Assembly: GCA_015075185.1 (NCBI GenBank)
Contig: JABTUW010000001.1
Span: 1,116,001 to 1,180,000, forward strand
Reading direction: 5' to 3'
DNA length: 64,000 nt
DNA from: Anaerolineales bacterium
Lineage (GTDB): Bacteria; Chloroflexota; Anaerolineae; 4572-78; J111
Each line of letters starts with the position of its first letter. Position 1 is the first letter of the stretch. The notes beneath the pieces were generated by a model. The model was not told where the DNA came from. It ran no database searches and saw only the letters and a program-made list of their open reading frames with translations. This document shows, one piece after another, positions 42,608 through 50,667 of this stretch. The translations under genes were made by a program, and so were the position numbers.

Positions 42608-43597
42608 TTACAGGGGTTTGGCGACAACAATGACGCGGTGTGTATTATTGGTGTAAGGCCAGCAGGTCACCAGGGTCAGCCGTTCATCGGTCGTCGAGGC
42701 AATCCATTGGGCGTTGCGCTGGCGGACCTCAATCGGCTCGCCCTTTTCTTTGACAATGGTTTTCAAATCAACCACATATTCAAACTTTTGGTCGCCGGCA
42801 TAAACAGTGACTTTATCGCCCACTTCGACATTGACCAAATCGCGGAAAACTTCGCCGTTGACATTGTGATGACCGGCCATGACCGTGTTACCCGGCTGGC
42901 CCAGGAGGGCGGTGGTCTCGTGCCAGCCCGCGGCATAATCGGCCACTTGCCAGATACTGAACTGGTGGCCGTTCTGTTCGACCACCTGCCAGCCGACCGG
43001 AATGACCTTGGTATCAATGCCGACCGACTCGACAACCAGCCGGGTCGGAACACCATTACCGCCAGCCGGGACTGGATTGGGGGCGGGAGCCGGGGGTGGG
43101 GGAGCGGGTTCGGGTGTGGCTGTTGCCGTTGGTGTTGGCAGCGGATATTGGTCTGGAGGCTGCGCTTCGGGAGTAGCGGTCGGCGGTACAGGCTCAGGTG
43201 GCGGCGGGGCGGGCGGCGGCTCTGCCGGCGGTACTTGATCGCCGGGTTGGACTGTTACCGGAACGGGTGTTGGTTCATCCGGGTTGAGCGTTTCGGGCAA
43301 AAAGTTAGGCGGCGGCACCACCCAGGTGGCAGTAGGCGTGGGCGGCTTGGTCGGTGAGGGGGTCAGCGTGGGCGGGGGACTCCAGACGGTCGGGGTAGGC
43401 GATGGAGTTGCGGTCGGCGGCGGACCTGCTTGAGCCAGAGCGCCGGGCGGCGCATTCAGAACAAAATCCCAGCGGTCCTGCACATCCTGGTAGGCCCAAA
43501 ACAGGGCAATGCCGGTCAAAATGACCATGGTCCAGACAAAACTGGCAAACAGCAGGGCCACTTGCTCGATCAGGATCTCTTTATTGGATAGCTTCAT
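42608..43597 (-). CDS. class D/E-like sortase with Thr-Pro linker
   Basis: The 329-residue protein has an N-terminal membrane anchor (about 12-35), a linker of about 130 residues rich in Pro, Thr and Ala (about 50-190), and a sortase beta-barrel. The catalytic residues are visible: His in VMAGHHNVN, Cys in LTLVTCWPY, and Arg in THRVIVVAKP. It would attach surface proteins to the wall or process them. No LPXTG-type substrate was recognised in the window. Its first codons overlap the end of the Lgt-like gene by 17 bases, so the two are co-translated and probably act in one envelope pathway. Confidence 0.9.
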   Translation of the reverse strand: MKLSNKEILIEQVALLFASFVWTMVILTGIALFWAYQDVQDRWDFVLNAPPGALAQAGPPPTATPSPTPTVWSPPPTLTPSPTKPPTPTATWVVPPPNFLPETLNPDEPTPVPVTVQPGDQVPPAEPPPAPPPPEPVPPTATPEAQPPDQYPLPTPTATATPEPAPPPPAPAPNPVPAGGNGVPTRLVVESVGIDTKVIPVGWQVVEQNGHQFSIWQVADYAAGWHETTALLGQPGNTVMAGHHNVNGEVFRDLVNVEVGDKVTVYAGDQKFEYVVDLKTIVKEKGEPIEVRQRNAQWIASTTDERLTLVTCWPYTNNTHRVIVVAKPL

Positions 43598-44327
43598 AGG
43601 CTCTGTTCCTGGTAAAATTATAAGCCATAACGCTCAGGGTGACAACTAAAACGGCTAAAGCCGCAACTTGTACCGTCAGAATTCCAGCGCCGAGGAGAGC
43701 AGGCTGTGCCCGAAAGATTTCCAGCAGCAGGCGGCCCAGGCTATAGAGAGCTACCACCAGCCAAAAGTAAAATCCAGGCCAGGGCCGCCAGCCCCGGCCG
43801 GCATACAAAATTATCCCGATAACCAGACCGAGAGCGGCTTCATACAGTTGGATGGGATGGCGGAGCGTCCCCCCCATCTCTACCGCCCAGGGGACGGCTG
43901 CAGGCGCGCCCAGCGCCTCGCCGCCTAAAAATGCGCCAATGTGGGTAATCACCAGGGCTGCGACCAACCCCGGCGCTAACGCGTCTAGAAAGACAGCCAG
44001 GGGCACGTTTTGGCGCTGAACGTAAATCAAAACAACCAGGCCGGCAATGATTACTCCCTCCAGCGGCGAGAGCGCATTGCGGGATAAGGAGAGGGCCTGG
44101 CTCAGATCCCCGGCGTAATTATTCCAATGGCTCAGCACAAACCAGAGACGCGCCCCGATCACCCCGGCCAGCAGACCATATAACCCGGCATTGTAAACGT
44201 GATCGCCGTCAAGACCCAGGCGCCTGGCCTGAAGCGCAGCCAGCCACATCCCGGCCCACAGGGCGAGCAAAAGGAAGAACGGATAAGTGGGGATGGCAAC
44301 GGAACCGAGCAAGAGGGTGGGCAGCAT
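43581..44327 (-). CDS. Lgt-like membrane protein, divergent
   Basis: The 248-residue protein has about seven membrane segments and the outline of prolipoprotein diacylglyceryl transferase: GARLWFVLSHW, the RHPIQLYEAALG segment (HPxQLYE) and LYSLGRLLLEIFR. The central Lgt signature GRxGNFxNGE is degenerate here, reading THIGAFLGGEALG, so the conserved Arg and Asn are His and Ala. Lgt moves diacylglycerol onto the cysteine of lipoprotein precursors; a paralogue without those residues may be inactive or have another acyl substrate. Its end overlaps the sortase gene, and the TlpA-like gene lies 60 bases upstream, suggesting an envelope-maturation operon. Confidence 0.8.
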   Translation of the reverse strand: MLPTLLLGSVAIPTYPFFLLLALWAGMWLAALQARRLGLDGDHVYNAGLYGLLAGVIGARLWFVLSHWNNYAGDLSQALSLSRNALSPLEGVIIAGLVVLIYVQRQNVPLAVFLDALAPGLVAALVITHIGAFLGGEALGAPAAVPWAVEMGGTLRHPIQLYEAALGLVIGIILYAGRGWRPWPGFYFWLVVALYSLGRLLLEIFRAQPALLGAGILTVQVAALAVLVVTLSVMAYNFTRNRAYEAIQ

Positions 44328-44333
44328 GGTGAG

Positions 44334-44392
44334 TCAGCAAATAGCGAACAGCGAATGGTGAATATGGATTCGCGATTCGCTTATCTATCTAC
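44334..44392. repeat. heptad array, unit AGCGAAT/GATTCGC
   Basis: AGCGAAC, AGCGAAT, GGTGAAT are followed by GGATTCGCGATTCGC, giving an inverted pair with period seven. It overlaps the 3' end of the TlpA-like gene by four bases. Confidence 0.75.
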
Positions 44393-44985
44393 ATTTCTGA
44401 TAATTTGGCCTCAATATAGGCTTTATTGATCGGGCCAGTAAAGATTTCGTTGACGTTGCCGTTTCGATCAATGAAGATCGAGGTCGGCAGGCCCAAGATG
44501 TTGTAAGCCTTAGCGGTGTCGCCGCTTTCGTCCAGCACAATCGGAAAAGTCACGCCAAACTCCTCTAAAAAGGCGGGTATCTGGTCTTTTTGATCGGTTG
44601 TGGTATTGTTGATGCCGATAATAACCAGGTCGCCGGCATTATCCACTGCGGCCTTTTGAAAATCGGGGAACTCGGAGCGGCAGGGGCCGCACCAGGTAGC
44701 CCAAAAGTTGACCAGCACCGGCTTACCTTTGAAGTCACTCAAGCGCACCGTCTCGCCTTCGAGCGTCGGCAGGGCAAAATCCGGGGCCGGATGGCCGACC
44801 ACCGGGGCCGGTTCGAGGGTCACATTTTCACCCTGGGAGGCCAGGCTGCTCAGCAGGCTGCTCGAATAAGCAATCCAGAGGCCGCCCAGGACGATCACCA
44901 GGCCAATCAGGGCTAACCAAAACCAGCGCGCCTTCAAGAGCGGCGGGATGGGCTGAGGTTCTTTGACAGAGGTATCCACATTCAT
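44389..44985 (-). CDS. membrane-anchored TlpA/ResA-like thioredoxin
   Basis: The 198-residue protein has one membrane segment (about 26-50) and an extracytoplasmic thioredoxin-like domain with the redox site WATWCGPCRSEFP, preceded by APDFALPTLEGETVRLSDF. The cis-proline loop GLPTSIFIDRNG is also intact. Such proteins reduce disulfides, for example in cytochrome c maturation or in wall enzymes. No cytochrome genes are nearby. The last residues (YIEAKLSEM) are near the heptad repeat. It is likely transcribed with the Lgt-like and sortase genes. Confidence 0.92.
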   Translation of the reverse strand: MNVDTSVKEPQPIPPLLKARWFWLALIGLVIVLGGLWIAYSSSLLSSLASQGENVTLEPAPVVGHPAPDFALPTLEGETVRLSDFKGKPVLVNFWATWCGPCRSEFPDFQKAAVDNAGDLVIIGINNTTTDQKDQIPAFLEEFGVTFPIVLDESGDTAKAYNILGLPTSIFIDRNGNVNEIFTGPINKAYIEAKLSEM

Positions 44986-45296
44986 CGGTTCGTTCTCACT
45001 TTCCAGAGCTATAGGGCTATTTTATGACTATATTCTTAAGCGGATATTAACCTCTGTCGCCGATATTGGCCGCAAATTACCACTAACGGCTTTGATCATT
45101 ATCACTATGTCAAGTTATTTTGTCAAACAGACGGGCTAATAAACCATCTTTCCGGCATACAGCCGGCGTTCGATCCAGCCGCCAAAAGCATGAACGCGCT
45201 TTTACGCATCGCCTGGCTGCCAGTCCAGGCCGGTCCGCTTTGCCCATAGCTCTTGGCGCGGTTGAATTAATTGCCGAATACAGTATAATAAGGCCG

Positions 45297-45489
45297 GCTG
45301 CCAATTTGTTCGCTTCCGAACAGGCCCTTGAGCAGCATCGTGACCGGTTGGAAAATGAGTTGAGTCTGGCCAGCCAGATGCAGGCCAGTTTTCTGGCAGC
45401 ATGCTGCCGCCCCTGCCTGGTTGGGAGCGAGCCGTTTAATGGCAGTCAGCCCGCGAATTGGTCGGCGATTTTTATACTTACATTGTAGC
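45297..45489 (+). pseudogene. remnant of a SpoIIE/RsbU-type PP2C phosphatase
   Basis: The first part reads ASEQALEQHRDRLENELSLASQMQASFL, the coiled-coil entry to a PP2C phosphatase domain. The next part, one frame on, reads MLPPLPGWERAV, then a TAA, then ARELVGDFYTYI, the typical LPPLPGWE...ARELGGDFYD region. The rest of the phosphatase is absent, so this is a fragment with a frameshift and a stop. Intact members control anti-anti-sigma partner switching. It lies in the 525-base gap between the TlpA-like gene and prmA; the remaining 300 bases (44986-45296) hold no recognised gene. Confidence 0.65.
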
Positions 45490-45509
45490 CTGTTGTTATC
45501 TCATTAGAG

Positions 45510-46412
45510 ATGGATTTTATCGAAATTGCCTTAACTGACCTTAACGGCGAAGCCGCTGAAACCATTGGCGAGCTATTTAATCGCTATGGCTACGGCGGCG
45601 CAGTGATGGAGAGCTTTCCGCCTAATTTTGATAAAGTCACCGTGCGCACCGTCATTCCCAGTGAGGACGATCACCGCCTGCGAGAAATCGAGCTGATGCT
45701 GACCCTGATTGGCCAGGCACTGCCCGGCGGCCTGCCGGTCCCCCGGCTGCAATTCGTGGGTAAAAGCGACTGGGCCGAATCCTGGAAAGCCCATTTTCAT
45801 CCGGTGCGGGTGGGTCGCAGCTTTGTGATTAAACCGAGCTGGCGCGATTATGCCCCCGCTGCCGACGACCTGATTATCGAGATTGACCCCGGCCTGGCCT
45901 TTGGCAGCGGCCTGCACCCGACCACCCAATTGTGTCTCAAAATCCTGGAAGATATGCCCCTGCCTGGCAAAACCCTGTTTGATGTGGGGACAGGTTCGGG
46001 CATTCTGGCTCTGGCTGCCCTTAAGCTAGGTATTGCCAGGGTACGAGCCGTGGATATAGATGATATTGCTGTACGAGTAACCCAGGAGAATTTTGAGCGG
46101 AACGGCTACCCCCAGAGTGCGGAGGCGGAGGTCGCCGTTGGTTCGGCGGGGGATGCCGGCGGCCGGCAGTGGGACATCGTCGTCGCCAATATCCTGGCCA
46201 ACACCATCATCGAACTGCTGCCCGACCTGAAAGCGGCCCTGGCTCCGGGCGGCAGCCTGATCCTCTCCGGCATCATCGCCGAGCAGGAAGCGAGCGTCGC
46301 CGTTGCGGCAGCGGGTCACCGCCTGCGCCTCAGCGAGCGCCAGGTTGAGGAAGACTGGATCGCCTTGGTTTTTAGCGTGACGCCATCCGAATCGCTCCAT
46401 CCAGCCGGATAA
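45510..46412 (+). CDS. prmA: ribosomal protein L11 methyltransferase
   Basis: PrmA methylates ribosomal protein L11. The 300-residue protein has the N-terminal L11-binding domain ([24 protein letters not shown] start and [10 protein letters not shown]), the linker [24 protein letters not shown], the [15 protein letters not shown] segment and SAM motifs [20 protein letters not shown] and [13 protein letters not shown]. All are intact. It ends in a 41-base overlap with the convergent SDR gene (46372-46412). The ATG is preceded by a weak GAG. Confidence 0.94.
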   Translation: MDFIEIALTDLNGEAAETIGELFNRYGYGGAVMESFPPNFDKVTVRTVIPSEDDHRLREIELMLTLIGQALPGGLPVPRLQFVGKSDWAESWKAHFHPVRVGRSFVIKPSWRDYAPAADDLIIEIDPGLAFGSGLHPTTQLCLKILEDMPLPGKTLFDVGTGSGILALAALKLGIARVRAVDIDDIAVRVTQENFERNGYPQSAEAEVAVGSAGDAGGRQWDIVVANILANTIIELLPDLKAALAPGGSLILSGIIAEQEASVAVAAAGHRLRLSERQVEEDWIALVFSVTPSESLHPAG

Positions 46413-47139
46413 CCTCGCCGTTGAGCATTTCGTTCTCGATGATGTGCTTGACCAGCGCGGCGTATTCGCTGGGCTGTCCCAGGCGCGGGGGGAAGGGTAC
46501 CTGCTGAGCCAGCGACTGCTGGGCCGCTTCCGGCAGTCCGGCCAGCATTGGGGTGCTGAAAATGCCTGGCGCAATCGCCATCACCCGGATGCCGTAACGG
46601 GCCAATTCCCGCGCCAGCGGCAAAGTCATGGCGGCCACTCCCCCTTTTGAGGCGGCATAGGCTGCCTGCCCAATTTGCCCGTCAAAAGCAGCGACTGAGA
46701 CCGTGTTGACGAGAACGCCCCGCTCGCCGCCAGGGGTTGGTTCATTTTGACTCATGGCCGCCGTCGCCAGGCGAATCACATTAAAGGTGCCGATCAAATT
46801 GACCTGGATGATCTGCGTAAATTTGGCCAGGTCGTGTGGGCCGCTTTTGCCCAGCACCTTTTCGGCAAGGACAATGCCCGCGCAGTTGATTGCCCCATGC
46901 AGGCCGCCAAATGTCTCCACCGCCGTAGAAACGGCATTTTGGACGCTCTCCTCCGAGGTTACATCGGTTTTGACAAAGCGAGCCGACGCTCCCAGTTCAG
47001 CCGCAACACTCTCGCCCGTCTCCGCCTTCATCTCGGCAATCAATACCCTGGCCCCCGCTTCGACCAGCAGCCGGGCGGTCGCCGCGCCCAGACCGGAGCC
47101 GCCGCCGGTGATTAAAAAGATTCTGTTTTGAATGTCCAT
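46372..47139 (-). CDS. short-chain dehydrogenase/reductase (3-hydroxyacyl-CoA dehydrogenase type 2-like)
   Basis: The 255-residue protein has the classical SDR signature: cofactor motif [16 protein letters not shown], the catalytic SerxxTyrxxxLys region ([20 protein letters not shown]) and PGIFSTPM. The motif order and [18 protein letters not shown] ending match the HSD10/type II hydroxyacyl-CoA dehydrogenases that oxidise 3-hydroxyacyl-CoA in fatty-acid breakdown; substrate is not proven. Its 3' end overlaps prmA convergently. GGAGGAAATT precedes the ATG. Confidence 0.92.
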   Translation of the reverse strand: MDIQNRIFLITGGGSGLGAATARLLVEAGARVLIAEMKAETGESVAAELGASARFVKTDVTSEESVQNAVSTAVETFGGLHGAINCAGIVLAEKVLGKSGPHDLAKFTQIIQVNLIGTFNVIRLATAAMSQNEPTPGGERGVLVNTVSVAAFDGQIGQAAYAASKGGVAAMTLPLARELARYGIRVMAIAPGIFSTPMLAGLPEAAQQSLAQQVPFPPRLGQPSEYAALVKHIIENEMLNGEVIRLDGAIRMASR

Positions 47140-47279
47140 CGTCGAATTTCCTCCAAAAAGATAGGTGTCATTATAAAGGTCTCACCGGGGAAGCCAACTC
47201 ACTGCAACCTTTTTCAGTTGGCTAAGAAGTATGATAAAATGGATACACTCTCAACAAATCTTCTTTGAGTATTAATTCT

Positions 47280-48032
47280 GTGACCCACCGTTTCTTCATC
47301 CCTTCCGCCTGGCTGACGCCGCCCACCGTTACTCTGCAAGACGAAACGGCCCGCCAGATTCAAACCGTGCTGCGGCTCCGTCCCGGCGATGAAATCACCG
47401 TGCTGGACAACTCTGGCCTGGAGTGGCAGGTGCGGCTGACCGGGTTGCGCAAAAATGAAGTCCAGGGGCAGGTGGTCAGCCACCAATTGGCCCGGGGTGA
47501 ACCCCGGCTGCAATTAACGCTCTACCAGGGTATACTCAAAGCCCAGAAATTCGAGTGGGTACTGCAAAAGGGCACCGAATTGGGGATCAGTCGTTTTGTG
47601 CCGACCCTCTGCCAGCGTTCCGTCGTTGGCAAAGCGGACGATGTGACCGGCAAGCAGGCGCGCTGGGAGCGCATTATCCGCGAGGCCGCCGAGCAAAGCG
47701 GGCGAGGCCGGCTTCCCCGTCTCGAACCGGCGCTCTCGCTGGCGGCGGCCATCAAGGCAGCCAGCCAATCCACCGAGCCGGCCCCCTTACTGATCATGCC
47801 CTGGGAAGAAGCGTCCAATTTGACCTTAAAGAATGTATGGGCCGAGGTCAAACCAGCAGCGGCGGGGGTTTTCATCGGGCCGGAAGGAGGCTTTACGGCC
47901 GCAGAGGCGGACCTGGCCCGTGAGGCCGGAGTCCGGCTGGTGACCCTGGGTCCGCGCATTTTGCGGGCCGAAACCGCCGCCTTGGCTGTCTGTGCCGCAA
48001 TTTTCTATGACATGGGTGAGTGGGTACGTTGA
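47280..48032 (+). CDS. rsmE: 16S rRNA (U1498-N3) methyltransferase
   Basis: RsmE methylates U1498 of 16S rRNA. The 250-residue protein opens THRFFIPSAW, shows the PUA-like N-terminal domain (VTVLDNSGLEWQVRLTGL) and the SPOUT trefoil-knot C-terminus with VGFVxxRSV-type LCQRSVVGKA, IIREAAEQSGRGRLP and GPEGGFTAAEADLARE, LGPRILRAETAAL. The start is taken as GTG 47280, with TTTGAG ten bases upstream; TTG at 47265 would add five residues. The gene ends just before the promoter of the first response regulator. Confidence 0.93.
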   Translation: MTHRFFIPSAWLTPPTVTLQDETARQIQTVLRLRPGDEITVLDNSGLEWQVRLTGLRKNEVQGQVVSHQLARGEPRLQLTLYQGILKAQKFEWVLQKGTELGISRFVPTLCQRSVVGKADDVTGKQARWERIIREAAEQSGRGRLPRLEPALSLAAAIKAASQSTEPAPLLIMPWEEASNLTLKNVWAEVKPAAAGVFIGPEGGFTAAEADLAREAGVRLVTLGPRILRAETAALAVCAAIFYDMGEWVR

Positions 48033-48057
48033 CATTCCCCGCCTCCCTCGTTAAAAT
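48029..48057 (+). promoter_or_regulatory. sigma-70 promoter of the first response regulator
   Basis: TTGACA (48029-48034), a 17-base spacer rich in C, and TAAAAT (48052-48057). The spacer and following bases (CCTCCCTCGTTAAAATAAA) are very similar to those at 48503-48531. Confidence 0.75.
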
Positions 48058-48102
48058 AAAGAGGTCATGATTGTTAGTTCTCGACAGCCCATTTAACCGG
48101 AG

Positions 48103-48486
48103 ATGAGCCAAGAACCATTCATCCTTTATATTGAAGACGAACGCCCCACGCTTGACTTGGTGGCTCAGGCGCTCAAGTTTGCCGGCTACCCCATCACCGG
48201 GGTGGTTTCCGGGGAGCAGGGCCTGGCCCTGATGCGCGAACGTAAGCCGGACCTGCTGCTGCTGGATTTGATGATGCCTCACATCAGTGGGTGGGATGTC
48301 TACCGGGAGATGAAAAGCGAACCGGCCCTGGCCGATATCCCGGTGATTATCATTACCGCCAAGGTTCTCTCTCAGGATCGTGTCCTCATCGAAGGGCTGC
48401 CGCCGGTAGAAGATTACATAACCAAACCCTTCGACGTAAAACGCCTGATTCGAGCCATTCAACGGTTTGTGCCGCCGGCCTCATAA
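48103..48486 (+). CDS. single-domain response regulator (CheY-like) 1
   Basis: The 127-residue protein is a receiver domain only. Its acidic pocket (YIEDERP), the phospho-accepting Asp in LLLLDLMMPHISGWDV (about residue 52), the Thr of IITAK and the Lys of ITKPFDVKRL are all present, so it should be phosphorylated by a histidine kinase. No output domain follows, so it works as a relay or by protein contacts. The partner kinase is not in the window. It forms a tandem with the paralogue at 48584-48955 (about half identical by eye), each with its own promoter. Confidence 0.92.
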   Translation: MSQEPFILYIEDERPTLDLVAQALKFAGYPITGVVSGEQGLALMRERKPDLLLLDLMMPHISGWDVYREMKSEPALADIPVIIITAKVLSQDRVLIEGLPPVEDYITKPFDVKRLIRAIQRFVPPAS

Positions 48487-48502
48487 AGACCGTTAAAAGC
48501 TT

Positions 48503-48531
48503 TTGACATCCCTCTCCCCTCACGTTAAAAT
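48503..48531 (+). promoter_or_regulatory. sigma-70 promoter of the second response regulator
   Basis: TTGACA (48503-48508), a 17-base spacer, and TAAAAT (48526-48531), with the same CCCTC-rich spacer and CGTTAAAATAAA as the first. Confidence 0.75.
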
Positions 48532-48583
48532 AAACGTATCCAGCTTTTGTAATACTTCATCCCTAAATTAGCCAGGAGTTGGT

Positions 48584-48955
48584 ATGGCGCAAGGATCACA
48601 CATTCTTTACATTGAAGATGAACGGTCTGCCTATGATTTGGTTAGCCATGCCCTCAAGCCGTTGGGGTATCGCGTTGTGCGAGCAACCTCCGGCCGGCAG
48701 GGCTTAAGCATGATGAAAAAAGAAAAGCCGGATTTGCTGTTGTTGGACTTAATGATGCCCGACCTCAACGGCTGGGATGTTTACCGGGCCGTGAAGACGG
48801 ATGAGCATCTGGCTGATATGCCTGTGATTGTGATCAGCGCCCGGAAAGGTGAACAGGCGCGAATGGTCATCGCCAACCTGCCCCTGGCCGACGAATATAT
48901 CCTCAAACCTTTTGATGTGGAACAGGTCATTCGCGCAGTACAGAAATTTGTCTAA
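48584..48955 (+). CDS. single-domain response regulator (CheY-like) 2
   Basis: The 123-residue receiver domain has the acidic pocket YIEDERSAYDL, the acceptor Asp in LLLLDLMMPDLNGWDV, the Ser of VISARK (in place of Thr) and the Lys of ILKPFDVEQVI. It is a paralogue of the preceding gene and starts at an ATG with AGGAGTTGGT upstream. The conserved region LLLDLMMP...GWDVYR is the same in both. Retention of near-identical promoters suggests equal expression and perhaps two connected signalling inputs. Confidence 0.92.
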   Translation: MAQGSHILYIEDERSAYDLVSHALKPLGYRVVRATSGRQGLSMMKKEKPDLLLLDLMMPDLNGWDVYRAVKTDEHLADMPVIVISARKGEQARMVIANLPLADEYILKPFDVEQVIRAVQKFV

Positions 48956-49261
48956 GCGGATTTATGGCTTTAGCGGCCGTTCGGCCTGGTTTTCCCCGCT
49001 GGAAATATCTCCCGCTTTTTGTGAAGTCCCCCTATAGAAATAGAGCGGCTTTAACTTGGTAACGCTTTTGGTAACGATCAGGAGATGATTGTCAGTTAAA
49101 CTGGTGGTAATGGCTCCTGAGAACGGCCGTAGTAAAAAGCTCAGGATCTTCACTCATGGGGGGATGTTACCAGTTATAAATGCAAGGCGAGAGAGCGGGA
49201 TACGACGATCCAAAAAATCGCCTTGCCTCGTCGTTAGTGTATATTTATTTTCTTGGGAGCC
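48956..49261. other. intergenic region with a hairpin upstream of the SCO1-like gene
   Basis: No credible gene is seen. GCAAGGCGA (49182-49190) pairs with TCGCCTTGC (49218-49226) around a 27-base loop, possibly part of the leader of the SCO1-like gene. A GGTAACGCTTTTGGTAACGATC duplication is at about 49058-49079. Confidence 0.5.
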
Positions 49262-49879
49262 ATGTTCAAAAATAAATACAACTTTTGGGGGTTCATTGCA
49301 CTGCTGGTGGGCCTGAGCTGGCTCAACGCAGGCTGCCTGAGCGCGCCCTCGTACGAGTACAAAGGAACAGTATTGGAGCCGCCGGCTTCATTGCCGGATT
49401 TTGAGTTGGCTGATACCAGCGGTAAAAGTTTTCATCTCTATGAAACAAAAGGCGATATTGCCCTGGTTTACTTTGGCTATACTTACTGTCCAGACGTGTG
49501 CCCCTTGACCCTGCATGATGTCAAGGAAGCACTGGCCGGATTGAAGACAGGGCGAGAGCGCGTCCAGCTCATCTTTATCTCGGTTGACCCGGAGCGAGAT
49601 ACGCCGGAAGTTTTAAAACGCTATCTGGCCGCTTTTGACCCTTCATTCGTCGGCTTAAGGGGCGATTTCGAGAAGATCAAAGAAATCATGAAACCTTACG
49701 GGGCTTTTGCGGAAAAGGAAAGCACGACCGATTCCGCCGCCGGCTATTTGGTCAGCCACAGCGCCCGCCTGTTCCTGGTTGACCCTCAAAGCCAGTTGCT
49801 GTTAACGTACGCTTACGGCTTTGAGGCAGACGATTTGCGCAGCGACCTGGAATACCTGCTGCAGCAGCAGAAATTATAG
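49262..49879 (+). CDS. SCO1/SenC-family copper chaperone lipoprotein
   Basis: The 205-residue protein has a lipobox (LSWLNAGC, Cys about residue 24) and a thioredoxin-like SCO fold. The copper ligands are visible as CPDVC in GYTYCPDVCPLTL and the conserved His in YLVSHSARLFLVD; DFELADTSGKSF and SVDPERDTPEVL also match. SCO proteins deliver copper to the CuA centre of cytochrome oxidase or act in redox control. The ATG at 49262 is chosen with GGGAGCC just upstream; the TTG nine bases earlier is too close to that site. No oxidase gene is in the window. The His-rich membrane gene follows after 63 bases. Confidence 0.92.
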   Translation: MFKNKYNFWGFIALLVGLSWLNAGCLSAPSYEYKGTVLEPPASLPDFELADTSGKSFHLYETKGDIALVYFGYTYCPDVCPLTLHDVKEALAGLKTGRERVQLIFISVDPERDTPEVLKRYLAAFDPSFVGLRGDFEKIKEIMKPYGAFAEKESTTDSAAGYLVSHSARLFLVDPQSQLLLTYAYGFEADDLRSDLEYLLQQQKL

Positions 49880-49942
49880 GTGTGCGGAGCCAATGAAAAC
49901 GAGGTGGCCAAAAATTAACTGGAAACAATCAGGGGGATTGCC

Positions 49943-50548
49943 ATGTTAAAAACCAACCACGAAGTAATTCGTTCTATTTGCGTTATCACCATCGCTCTGG
50001 CGGGCCTGGTCCACTTGCTCATCGCGCCGGCCCACTACGCCCACGCCCCGGTGCATGGCCTGTTCTTTGCCGTAGCGGGTATCGTCCAGTGCGCCTGGGC
50101 GGTGACTTTCTGGCGGCGGCCGTCGCTGGCGCTCTACCGGGTTGGCCTGGCTATCTCTGGCGGACTGGTTGTCCTGTGGCTCTTGACCCTGGCCTTGCCG
50201 GCGCCTTTTGGCGGCCATGACGCCGGCACCATTGACGCCAGCGTCGTAGTCTGTAAAGCCAGCGAACTAATCGGCTTGATCGCGCTGGTGGCGTTGATGC
50301 TGCAAGGCGGAAAGCTGGCCGCCGGCAGTAGTTTATCAGCGCCCCGGCTGATGAGCGAAGCGCTGCTTGTCTCTTTAATTGTCGGGGCTGTTTTCTTTGG
50401 CGCCGGCAAAGCCGTGGAACCTATGTTCCCCCAGTGGCAGCACCCCCATCTAGAGTCTGAACGCAGCGCCGCCCCCGCCGAACAAGACCATGATCTGGAA
50501 CACGGGGAACATCATCATGACGCCGAGCACGGGGAACACGACCATTAA
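49943..50548 (+). CDS. membrane protein with His-rich C-terminal tail
   Basis: The 201-residue protein has five membrane segments (about 10-25, 33-50, 62-85, 97-115 and 130-148) and a tail with HDLEHGEHHHDAEHGEHDH, about ten histidines with acids, a likely metal-binding tail. HYAHAPVHG in the first loop adds more histidines. Position next to SCO1 suggests a role in copper or another metal, but this is inference. The family is not recognised for certain. Start ATG 49943 has GGGGATT upstream. Confidence 0.7.
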   Translation: MLKTNHEVIRSICVITIALAGLVHLLIAPAHYAHAPVHGLFFAVAGIVQCAWAVTFWRRPSLALYRVGLAISGGLVVLWLLTLALPAPFGGHDAGTIDASVVVCKASELIGLIALVALMLQGGKLAAGSSLSAPRLMSEALLVSLIVGAVFFGAGKAVEPMFPQWQHPHLESERSAAPAEQDHDLEHGEHHHDAEHGEHDH

Positions 50549-50589
50549 GGGGGAAGTTATAGCCTTTTGGATGATTTTCACAAAATAAT

Positions 50590-50652
50590 GCGTCAAACTG
50601 CGTGTTGCGTCGCGCGCCAGGTAAACGGAATACGCAACACGTAAGACGTACT
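50590..50652. repeat. heptad inverted repeat, unit GCGTGTT/AACACGT
   Basis: CTGCGTGTTGCGTCGCG and ATACGCAACACGTAAGACGTAC are inverted, each in seven-base steps. Reading from 50602 across it gives a false extension to the nuclease. Confidence 0.8.
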
Positions 50653-50667
50653 ACTGCCGGAGTAACC

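Noticed and set aside
49089..49316. Open frame of 75 codons before the SCO1-like gene
   Set aside because: No domain, no ribosome-binding site, and it overlaps the SCO1 start in another frame.
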